From positions 310,001 to 374,000 of the forward strand of contig JAVTVY010010452.1 in NCBI GenBank assembly GCA_036873755.1: a DNA stretch of 64,000 nt. The letters run 5' to 3'. The notes beneath the pieces were generated by a model. It ran no database searches. It had not been told where the DNA came from and saw only the letters and a list, made by a program, of their open reading frames with translations. This document shows, in pieces, positions 28,838 to 36,487 of the stretch. The stretch is from Hanleya hanleyi. Taxonomy: Eukaryota > Mollusca > Polyplacophora > Lepidopleurida > Hanleyidae. Within the stretch, counting starts at the first letter, position 1. The number at the start of each line of letters is the position of its first letter. The translations under genes and the position numbers were made by a program.

Positions 28838-29523
28838 CTATAAATATAGTACCTTATCGACAATGGGGACTACTTGTTCCAAAGCCGTCCATAGATCGGG
28901 GTCCAGGGTAAAACCACCTTCGTTCAGACAGAGGAGTCCAGCGAAAAAGGAACCGCGGAAAATGTAGACGTCGTCACACAGGTGAATGCTATCGCCGTCG
29001 AGGTCACCCAACAACACCCGTTTCAAGTAGTCCATCCTTCCTGTGACAAAGAGACGTGCGCTTTGGGTTCAGGCGTACACCAACACCTAAGTCCCCTATC
29101 GATGAGGTCCACTCGTTTGGAGTACAACAATAGGGTGCAGCCAGGTGTAAGCCTCCGGGTAGCCACAGTCCCTTCTTTCACCTCGGTGTGTTGTAAGTCA
29201 TCCACCTCGGGGAGTACATCTTTCAGTGCCATCCATAAGGGTGGGCAGAGTGTGATATGGGTACCCCCACACTGTTCCAACCGGGGAAAAAAGGAATCCT
29301 CTCCAGCAGTGCGTATGTGCACACCGACTTCCACGTGCATGAAATCCATTTCGGGCTCTTTTCCCTGTAACAACCGTGTCAATAGAGTCCAGCCTGATAG
29401 CGATAACAAAATCTTCACCTTCTGCAGTGCGTCTTGGACTAGCTCCAGGTGATCATCATTGACGATGAGGTAGACGTCGGACGTCAGTTGGAATAACGCA
29501 AGCTCTGTGCCGTTCGCTGCCAT
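28838..29523 (-). pseudogene. Two-module protein, one frameshift
   Basis: Start MAANGTELALFQLTSDVYLI (29523), just below a TATATAGACAG-type TATA near 29556-29564. Two copies of the recurrent module: the first (LTSDVYLIVNDDHLELV, GWTLLTRLLQGKEP, CPPLWMALKDVLPEVDDL) and the second (LTPGCTLLLYSKRVDLI, LSQEGWT, then in the other frame LKRVLLGDLDGDSIHLC, FTLDPDLWTALEQVVPIVD). The frame changes near 29030. The second module is the closest relative of genes A and B of Polinton 1. Function unknown. Confidence 0.65.
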
Positions 29524-29579
29524 GGTGGTGAATGAAAAGAAACGGCTAGAGAGGTCTGTCTATATAGAGTAGTACAGGT

Positions 29580-29895
29580 TAAGGGACAATAGGGCTCGAA
29601 ATTCACTTGTACACAGTGTGAGTCAATAGTTGCTGCGCATTGCCCCGCAAGGTCAATAGGACTCGAAATGCGCTTTTATACTACTCCATGTGAAGACGAA
29701 TAGTCCTCTTGGTATAATTAGTCCGTGTCCGTACACGTTATACCTTTTTCCGTTCACCTTCGTGAAAGTCCGTGATCATTCGGTGGTGTAATGTTATTGG
29801 GGTAGGAATTCATTTAACCTAGGATATTTGGTATACGCACCTTGGTCCAAAAAATGGGATTCTGGCGTTCACCCAGCAAGGATGTAGCCAACCCT
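29580..29895. other. Intergenic DNA, no gene seen
   Basis: Contains two copies of AATAGG(G/A)CTCGAAAT about 60 bp apart and a minus-strand TATAAAAG near 29668-29675. No coding signal. Confidence 0.4.
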
Positions 29896-30167
29896 TTGGA
29901 CCAATGAACGTCCATTATTTCAACCAATGGCTAAGCCTGAACAAGAGCCAATGAGTGGGCTAAGCCGGTCTTAAACAGCCAATCGATATGATCCTGGGTT
30001 ATTGTATGGGACTTCAATTTAACCTAGGAAATTGCTATTGAAAGCTTGGTAGGATTCTAGCGTAATGGTGGGCCGGGTGCAACTACTGCATTTGGACCAA
30101 TCAGAACCCATTATTTCAACCAATGGATTTGCCAATCGATGAGGTTCGCGCCTTTTAGACAGCCAAT
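29896..30167 (+). promoter_or_regulatory. CCAAT-dense promoter region with E2F-like site
   Basis: Eight plus-strand CCAAT boxes (29901, 29924, 29948, 29979, 30097, 30120, 30132, 30163), most followed by G or C as in NF-Y sites, inside two diverged direct repeats of about 190 bp that each begin TTTAACCTAGGA. TTCGCGCC at 30145-30152 matches an E2F-type site. The block lies directly upstream of the 30273 gene. No TATA is obvious. Confidence 0.55.
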
Positions 30168-30272
30168 GGATATCCATCACATTCAGCATATCAACCCCGA
30201 GCCAGACGGACAAGAGCACATTCTATCACAATATTTCCATGTGTGAAGATCGTATTATCACCAGCAAGAAAA

Positions 30273-30623
30273 ATGAGTGGAGTTGCCAAAATGTCTACAA
30301 CAACAGGTGCGGCGAGGTGGGCCAGAGAGAGGCGAGAAAGAACAGAACTGGCGAGAGCAGTGAAAGCCTTCTGGATGGAAGAAGTGAAAAGATGGACCCG
30401 GGAAAATACCAATATGACGCCGCTAGCCCGGTCCGATTTACACCACCTCGTAACCAGAGCGCCCACGGACTTAAATGGCGAGGACTTGTTGGCCGCCTTA
30501 GAGGATGTGTTACAACAACAACACCCCCAACCAGTCGTCCCCGAGTTTATAGACGTGGACGCCCTGGAGGAAGAACGCCAGGCAACTCCCTCCCAACAAC
30601 AACAACAGCCCGGGGGCAGATAG
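30273..30623 (+). CDS. Accessory protein of unknown function (116 aa)
   Basis: Starts at MSGVAKMSTTTGAARW; the frame is open from 30243 but with no earlier ATG. A basic helical segment (WARERRERTELARAVKAFWM) is followed by an acidic half and a Gln-rich end (PSQQQQQPGGR). No domain is recognised. It is flanked by the CCAAT-dense region and, 45 bp after the stop, by a perfect histone-type stem-loop (30668-30683), so it is very likely an expressed gene. Confidence 0.6.
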   Translation: MSGVAKMSTTTGAARWARERRERTELARAVKAFWMEEVKRWTRENTNMTPLARSDLHHLVTRAPTDLNGEDLLAALEDVLQQQHPQPVVPEFIDVDALEEERQATPSQQQQQPGGR

Positions 30624-30667
30624 ACAAGCCCCCCTCCAGAGACAACTGGATAAAAAAACATCTGAAC

Positions 30668-30705
30668 GGCCCTTTTCAGGGCCAACCCAGTCCTTCGAAA
30701 GGGGA
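30668..30705 (+). terminator. Histone-type 3' stem-loop
   Basis: GGCCCT-TTTC-AGGGCC (30668-30683), a perfect 6-bp stem with the UUUC tetraloop of animal replication-dependent histone mRNAs, then AACCCA (30684-30689) and a purine-rich CGAAAGGGGA (30696-30705) at the place of the U7 snRNP target. 45 bp after the stop of the 30273 gene. No AATAAA nearby. Confidence 0.8.
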
Positions 30706-30827
30706 CCTTCTAATCTGGCACATTTCAATTCAACATCAGACTCACCATGTCAATCTCCTCTCCTCCTCTCCTCTATGCTTACCAATCTCCACCTCCTCAC
30801 TCCAAGAAAAAAAACAATTACCCTAAA

Positions 30828-30848
30828 GTCCCTTTTCAGGGCCAACCC
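30828..30848 (+). terminator. Second, decayed histone-type stem-loop
   Basis: GTCCCT-TTTC-AGGGCC followed by AACCCAGTCCTTC. It duplicates the element at 30668, but the second base pair is T-C and the purine-rich element is missing. Probably a relic of a local duplication; it serves no visible ORF. Confidence 0.6.
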
Positions 30849-31160
30849 AGTCCTTCTACCGTCCTCCATATTCGATGATGATTGCCAATCTCCAGCACCT
30901 CAAAAAATACACATTCAAATAGAGTGCATTCTATGACAATCCCAACACCTCATACCCTTCAAAGTGTACCATGACCCATGTGGTACGACCGTGTGGGCGT
31001 TTACACTCGGTTTTTTCCGGGACTACTCGGTGTATCTATTAGACTAGTATATTACTGTGTAACTTATACATTCATACTAATAGTGGGTGGTAGTGTTAGT
31101 AGGAAGTTCCCATTCACTAGGGGTGTATGCAAGGTGTAGGAGCTTGTGCTTTTTAGTTAG

Positions 31161-31204
31161 AAAGCTCCTCTTTCGGGAGGTATTGGGTGGCCCTGATAAG
31201 GGCC
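31161..31204 (-). terminator. Histone-type stem-loop plus U7-like element of RING gene 1
   Basis: Minus strand: GGCCCT-TATC-AGGGCC (31204-31189), perfect stem, then ACCCA (31188-31184), 8 bases, and CGAAAGAGGAGCTTT (31175-31161). The order stem-loop, ACCCA and purine-rich AAAGAG element is that of animal histone genes. It begins 17 bases after the stop codon at 31221. Confidence 0.85.
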
Positions 31205-31220
31205 GTACGAGTTGTAATGA

Positions 31221-31769
31221 TTACAACGATTGGAGCAGTTGTCTCTTGGCGCATAGGGGACATCTCAGCGGGACGAGTGCACACGGAACGGGTATGCAAC
31301 ATGGTGGACTTGCTCTCCCTGCAAGTTTGGTGATACAGCAGGCACACAACGCCTGGTGTCCACAGGGAAATAAGGCGAATTTGGCGTAGTGGGTAAAACA
31401 TTTGACACATGGTAATTGCTTTACCACCCCCAGTGTTGTGTCCCTCTGCAGTCGTGTTATTTCCGTGCAGTAGTCGTCAAGATATTGCTGCTGTTGCTCC
31501 TGCTGCGGCACTTTCGTCAAATGACCCTCTACCGTCTGTTCTTTGTCTTCTTCTTTTACTTCTTCTTCTCTCAACAGATTGTCTATAATCTCCTCCAGCC
31601 AACCCTCGTTGGTACTATTGTCTTGTGTAGTCACTTGGATGTCGATGAATTCACCTGTTGTGTCGTCAAGATATTGCTGGTGTTGTTGCGAAACTTCGAT
31701 ATCGATCAATTCACCCGTTGCTTCGTCAAGATATTGCATGTTGAAGAGTACACGTCTAGCATCAGTCAT
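31221..31769 (-). CDS. RING-finger protein 1 (probable E3 ubiquitin ligase)
   Basis: 182 aa, intact, start MTDARRVLFNMQ. The N-terminal half has repeats of about 20 residues (QYLDEATGELIDIEV, QYLDDTTGEFIDIQV, a shorter third QYLDDY) separated by acidic or Gln-rich linkers. The C-terminus is a C3HC4 RING with ligands Cys121, Cys124, Cys136, His138, Cys142, Cys145, Cys170 and Cys173; the FPCGH core and C-terminal position resemble RINGs of IAP and MDM2-type proteins. Likely role: ubiquitination of host or viral targets. Its promoter is the left arm of the palindrome and its 3' end is a histone-type stem-loop. Confidence 0.8.
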   Translation of the reverse strand: MTDARRVLFNMQYLDEATGELIDIEVSQQHQQYLDDTTGEFIDIQVTTQDNSTNEGWLEEIIDNLLREEEVKEEDKEQTVEGHLTKVPQQEQQQQYLDDYCTEITRLQRDTTLGVVKQLPCVKCFTHYAKFALFPCGHQALCACCITKLAGRASPPCCIPVPCALVPLRCPLCAKRQLLQSL

Positions 31770-33030
31770 GAAGTGGTTGGCATGAATGTGTGTAGCAGAC
31801 GACCGACAGCCCGCTTTTTATTCTCTACCGTAAAGAACCCGGCTGAGGGCGCGCGGACGTCAGCGAAATCTGTCTGGACATCATGGCCAGAAAGAAAAGA
31901 CAAAATGATCTGTGCTTTCTACAAGATTTGGAAGCGGGCTAAATTTTTAATAAACACGAGTTGAGATCTAAAACAACTTTAAATTTATACCTTGGCATGT
32001 TATCGTGTAACCTGAAAATTTCATAGAGCTAACGGCTGCATAAATATATATTTTTTTCATTTTCCACGTTTCAAAAGCCCAATTTCACCTGCACGACTGT
32101 GTTAAAAGTACGGTAAACTTGAAATAAATGGACTTACGGCTCTTAAAACACTTTAGGTTTCTACCTTACCACGTTAGTGTGTCATTATAAAAAAAAATTG
32201 AGAGGTTTATAGATGAAGAAATGTGAATTTTTTATTTCCAACCCTCTAGTGTGAAAACAACCATTGACACCCATAGCTGTATTCGGTCCCATACTCTAAA
32301 CAGTTTCCATCACGCAGCGAACACGTGAACACTACATGTACAAGGGCCCGTATGTACACGGATGTAAACAAGTCCCCGGATGAATAAACAGATACATGCA
32401 TTCCTATCATTCAAAATGACCTGTACATGTAGTGTTCACGTGATCGCTGCGTGATGGAAACTGTTTAGAGTATGCGACCGAATACAGCTATGGGTATCAA
32501 TGGTTGTTTTCACACTAGAGGGATGAAAACCCAAAAATTCACATTTCTCCATCTATAAACCTCCCGATTTTTTTTACAATGACACACTAACGTGGTAAGG
32601 TAGAAACCTAAAGTGTTTTAAGAGCCGTAAGTCCATTTATTTCAAGTTAACCGTACTTTTAACACAGCCGTGCAGGTGAAATTGGGCCTTTGAAACGTGG
32701 AAAACGAAGAAAAAAATATATTTATGCAGCCGTTAGCTCTATGAAATTTTCAGGGTTACACGATAACATGCCAAGGTATAAATTTAAAGTTGTTTTAGAT
32801 CTCAACTCGTGTTTATTAAAATTTAGCCCGCATCCAAATCTTGTAGAAAGCACAGATCATTTTGTCTTTCTTTCTGGCCATGATGTCTAGACAGATTTCG
32901 CTGACGTCCACGCGCCCTCAGCCGGGTTCTCTACGGTAGAGAATAAAAAGCGGGCTGTCGGTCGTCTGCTACACACATTCATTTCAACCACATCATGGTT
33001 GCTAGACGTGCACTGTTCGACGTAATGAAC
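31738..33030. repeat. Large palindrome driving two RING genes
   Basis: Arms of about 600 bp (31738-32341 and about 32423-33030) are inverted copies with scattered differences; the central spacer of about 80 bp (32342-32422) is unpaired. Each arm includes the first codons of its RING gene, a CTACACACATTCAT start-like motif and AATAAAAAGCGGGC about 30 bp upstream (TATA-like), so the arms are matched divergent promoters. The spacer resembles right-TIR sequence (TGCATTCCTATCATTCAA, also at 35793-35810; GGATGTAAAC; CACGTGATC). Confidence 0.85.
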
Positions 33031-33685
33031 ACGACTGATGAAGCTTTGGCGAGGGAACTAAGCCATAACGCTTTGAGGGAACAGGCTGAAGCTGTGAGGG
33101 ACCAAGCCATGGCGCAGGGACTACAAGATCCTAGACTAATGCCCCCGATCAATCGAGTACTCACTCGGGAGATGGCGGGAGAATTGCAGGAACTCAGCAG
33201 ACGACAAGATATACAGATAGCCAACACTCGGGATGCGGACGACAATGATATTACAGACATAGATGAAGACGAAGAAGATGTACAGACGCCACATCGTCCA
33301 CAAATAGGGTGGTTAAACACACGCAGCATGGGCCCACCAGCAACTACAGCTGCTACCACAACGACGGCTACCACATCACCACCCGAGGGGACCCAGTTGG
33401 TACAGCTAAGACATCTTCAAGAAGTGGAAGAGGAAGAAGGCTAAACTACGACTCCGACTGGATAACGAGATATGGAAATCCACATGCACCATCTGCCAGG
33501 ACGCCGAGACGGGGTACGCCTTTTCCCCGTGTGGACACCTAGCCGTATGTGGTCCTTGTCTTCTAAGCTTCTTAACCAATGCGGAGTGCTGCGACTGCCC
33601 GGACACAGGAGACTTTCATGTGGCTTTACGGTGCCCTGTGTATCGGGGAAACGTATGTAGAGTGAAAAGAATCTACCGGTCGTAA
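32995..33685 (+). pseudogene. RING-finger protein 2, frame change before the RING
   Basis: Start MVARRALFDVMN, paralogous to RING protein 1 only in the first residues. 32995-33444 encodes 149 aa with a helical part, an acidic stretch (DADDNDITDIDEDEEDV) and a Thr-rich part. The RING lies in the next frame, open from 33410 to the stop at 33683: CTICQDAETGYAFSPCGHLA and onward, with the last CPxC read as CPVY, so the eighth ligand is Tyr. The frames overlap by 35 bases. A mutation, an intron or a frameshift event could explain it; I favour mutation. A histone-type stem-loop follows. Confidence 0.65.
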
Positions 33686-33719
33686 ACTAACTGATGACCA
33701 ACCCTCTGTACTTCCTAAC

Positions 33720-33763
33720 GCCCCTTTTCAGGGCCAACCCATACTCTCGAAAGAGGAGCTTTC
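33720..33763 (+). terminator. Histone-type stem-loop plus U7-like element of RING gene 2
   Basis: GCCCCT-TTTC-AGGGCC (33720-33735) has one C-C mismatch in the second pair, then AACCCA and CGAAAGAGGAGCTTT (33749-33763), which matches the element of RING gene 1 in 15 of 15 bases. It starts 35 bases after the stop. Confidence 0.75.
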
Positions 33764-34059
33764 TAACTAAAAAGCACAGCACCAACTCCCACACCTTCCC
33801 CTGCATTGAGTGAACACTGACACACATTAGTTGAATTTCTAATATTTATTAACAACACAGTAGAATGAACATAAGAGTTTCACCACGGTAGGCTCTTTGC
33901 GTTAAATTTTCTAATAGCGTTATACGGTGTCACCATGATGGTAGAATGAACAGAGAATGAACATAGAATGTAGGAATACGGTAATGTCTGAATGTTCAAT
34001 ATTTAGTCAACAAGACTTGTTTGAAATCATGTCTTTCTTGCCAGGTCATTTCTGAATGT
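33764..34059. other. 3' flank of the CARD gene
   Basis: No ORF. It contains the minus-strand AATAAA (33845-33850), the likely poly(A) signal of the CARD gene, and two copies of TCTGAATGTTCAATATTTAG about 60 bp apart near 33992 and 34051, plus two GTAGAATGAACA copies. Confidence 0.5.
33845..33850 (-). terminator. Poly(A) signal of CARD gene
   Basis: Minus-strand AATAAA about 210 bp after the stop. This gene therefore uses ordinary polyadenylation, in contrast to its three stem-loop neighbours. Confidence 0.5.
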
Positions 34060-35244
34060 TCAATATTTAGCCAACAAGACTTGTTTGAACCCTTCCGTGT
34101 CTTTTTGCCCCCGGTGCACGAACATGAAGGTCGCAATCTGCTCAAGAGGAATTCTCGGTGGACAGGCCGCTTCCAATGCCTCTGCGATTTCCGTCTCGTT
34201 CATGTCGTGTAACGCCTCCGTCATCAGCGCGTCTGACGGTGCCGCCAACACCAAAGGATGCGGGCCATCCAGACACGTATGCATGTCTAACGATCCGACA
34301 CAGCCTGCACATTGTTGGATACGCTCGCCTTCAATGCGAGGTTTAAGATGATTCAGGAAGGTTTCAATGTACTTTTTATAGATATACTCAGACAGCTGGT
34401 CATGCAGAGCTTCAGAAATCATGTGTGCGAGGCGCCGAAGCTTCCGCCACGCAGGTATTTGCAGGGCGACTCCCTCGGGTAAGGGAATATGCGTAGTATC
34501 TTTCTTCAACTTCCATTTACGAATATGTACCAGCAGGTCGTTGAACATAGAACAGGTGAGGAAGACATCGTCTCCACAACAAAATTTATGTTCGATGTGC
34601 CCCTGGTTCTCAATGACCACCTCGACGACTTGACTTTGTGTGTATCTCTGTACTCTTTTCCATTGCTCAAACGTCAAGGCAATATGCTTAGGTGGTTTAT
34701 CATCCCAGGCTGATGCATTAAAGTGCACTTGCTCATCTTTCACGGTTACAGTTAAATAGGGCGTGAGCTCCCAACTGGTGATCTGGGCCGCCTGGTAGGC
34801 CTGCTGGATGATGTCATTCATCTGCTCCACAGACAAAGGGAGTAGCATCTCTTCCTCCGCTTGCTGAAGCTCTTGCTGAGGCATTATTAAAGGTGTTAGT
34901 TGGGGACGTTTGGCGGGTGGATAGGACTCTTCCGGGTCTTCCTGGGTACGTTTGCTACCTGTACTCTCTTCGGGGATGTCTATGACTAAGGTGTGTTTCT
35001 CGGGTTGAAGTAGAGAGGCTATTCCCGCATTCCCCGTCTCTCTCAGCGCCTCCAAGAAGGCCTGAAATGCTAAAGGACCTCGACGTGGTAGAGTGTCCAT
35101 GAGGGCTCTGTTTCATGCCGTATTGGTATTCTGTGCCATGATGTCATCTTCCATGTATGTAGTGATTACGTTTCTCACCAGAAGCAGATCACATAGTTCG
35201 GCCACATTCATCAGCTCACTAATGATCTGGACACGGTGCTGCAT
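34060..35244 (-). pseudogene. CARD-domain protein with recurrent module, one in-frame TGA
   Basis: The frame starts at 35244 (MQHRVQIISELMNVA) and is open to 34060 except for a TGA at 35113-35115. The first ~75 codons on both sides of the stop look like a CARD (death-fold adaptor domain): a short helical first part with LLLVRNVITTYMEDDI, then LPRRGPLAFQAFLEALRETG. A downstream ATG (35100) gives 346 aa with only the last CARD helices. A Pro/Glu-rich linker with KRTQ and PPAKRP (possible nuclear signal) follows, then the module (LTPYLTVTVKDEQVHF, LTFEQWKRVQRYTQ) and a C-terminal Cys-containing domain. CARDs act in apoptosis and innate signalling. Confidence 0.7.
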
Positions 35245-35279
35245 CAGCTTAGCTCGGCTGTGGCTGTTGGCTCAGGTAA

Positions 35280-36080
35280 GTGCTGTTCAGGCAGGTCAGG
35301 TAGCTGCGGTCAAGTAGGCAGGGAAATGAATGAAGCCATTCCATGAAAATCCCCACTTTTATACCACCCTGACAGACCCCGGATGTACAAGAACCCGGAT
35401 GTACAAGAACCCGGATGTACAAGAACCCGTATGTAATGCTACACACTACAGGTATTGCTAGAGGACCTGGATATAGGTCAATCCTAAAATACCCGGCTGT
35501 TCCCATCACTGGGAAACCCGGATGTACAAGAACCCGGCTGTACAAGAACCCGTATGGTGTGGAAAAAACCCACACTACAGGTATTGCTAGAGGACCCGGG
35601 TATAGGTCAATCCTAAAATACCCGGCTGTTCCCCCACCCGTGTGAACCCGGCTGTACAAGAACCCGTATGTACAAGAACCCGTATGGAACAACATACACA
35701 GCTAAAGGACCCAGATATAGGGCAACCCTAAAATACCCGGCTGTAAGACCCTCTACAAGGATGTAAACCCCGGATGAACAGGTCAGTACATGCATTCCTA
35801 TCATTCAATATGACCTTGAACTATCACGTGATCTCCCCGTGATGGAAAAACCCCAAATACAAGTCAGTACATGCATCCCAATCCCAGGTCACGCCCGATT
35901 CACGCAGACCGGAAGTGACGTCATACACATGCGCACTTCCCGTCATGGAAAAACCCCAGAACCACGGCATACGAAGAGGTCAAAATACACGCTTCTGATT
36001 GGCTGACGCAAAGGTCAAAGGTCACGTGATATGCAAATTTTTGAGGTCAATGGGACCCGATCTGCTCGCTGTATACTACT
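35280..36080 (-). repeat. Right terminal inverted repeat of Polinton 2
   Basis: About 800 bp. From the end inward: terminus AGTAGTATACAGCGAGC, octamer ATGCAAAT (36031-36038, 43-50 bp from the end), CACGTG E-box, a direct AGGTCA pair (AGGTCAAAGGTCA, DR1 type), a CCAAT box (inverted ATTGGCT), TGACGTCA with an adjoining CCGGAAG (ETS-like), then many copies of CCCGGATGTACAAGAACCCG-type repeats and the TATA box. Confidence 0.9.
35349..35363 (-). promoter_or_regulatory. TATA box in right TIR, CARD-gene promoter
   Basis: Minus-strand TATAAAAGTGGGGAT, identical to 18188-18202 in the left TIR. It lies about 110 bp upstream of the ATG at 35244. Confidence 0.7.
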
Positions 36081-36268
36081 CATGTGAGATTCTTACGAGG
36101 AACTTATGTGAAACACACAAGATCTTATGTGAGACAGTTTCGTACGGGGGCCGCCCCGGACAAACCAAGCCTTTCTTACATTGGAATGATTACAATTCGA
36201 CACGAATAGGAACCGAACGTCGTGATATGACTAAAATAGTGTTGAAAGACTAATGAACTCACTCCAAT
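36081..36268. mobile_element. Right end of the element invaded by Polinton 2
   Basis: Starts with CATGTG, the target copy. GTGAGACAGTTTCGTACGG near 36130-36150 is the inverse of the end at 16765, closing the disrupted repeat. The remainder has no gene. Confidence 0.5.
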
Positions 36269-36487
36269 TTATTGCATCAGCCTCACTGTGCAAAAGTTCT
36301 TCTCTGATGCATTTGGAGTAAAATCCTGCCGACTGACATTATGCACCGTTTTCAGTACATCTGGTTTCAACATTGGGTACCGATGAAATGTCACGGTCTT
36401 TGGAGGGTTTGGATTCCCAGTTCTGTTAGAACAGCCAAACGCCACACACTGCGGCATCATGCCCGTGTATTTGCGGAATTTTGGCAA
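36269..36487 (-). pseudogene. THAP-like zinc-finger exon or fragment
   Basis: About 63 residues from MMPQCVAFGCSNRTGNP. The spacing MPQCxxxxC, then TFHRYP and a later DFTPN block match the start and middle of THAP DNA-binding fingers (C2CH), found in P-element-type transposases and their host derivatives. The part with the final Cys-x2-His is missing or degenerate and a stop follows. Probably a transposon remnant; the inverted repeat at 36735-36840 may belong to it. Confidence 0.45.

Larger units (their letters stand above)
17809..36080. mobile_element. Polinton/Maverick 2, full length with accessory genes
   Basis: 18,272 bp, bounded by AGTAGTATACAGCGAGCAG and its inverse and flanked by perfect 6-bp duplications CATGTG (17803-17808 and 36081-36086). 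Plus strand: DNA polymerase B. Minus strand: protease, capsid, core-like, penton, two conserved proteins, ATPase, integrase. Right third: module proteins, an unknown gene, two RING genes and a CARD protein. The polymerase, capsid, ATPase, integrase and others carry frameshifts, stops or deletions, so this copy cannot move by itself. The perfect target duplication suggests a younger insertion than Polinton 1. Confidence 0.95.

Noticed and set aside
30239..30826. 195-codon ORF overlapping the 30273 gene in another frame
   Set aside because: It runs through the stem-loop and has low-complexity composition; the 30273 frame ends properly before the stem-loop.
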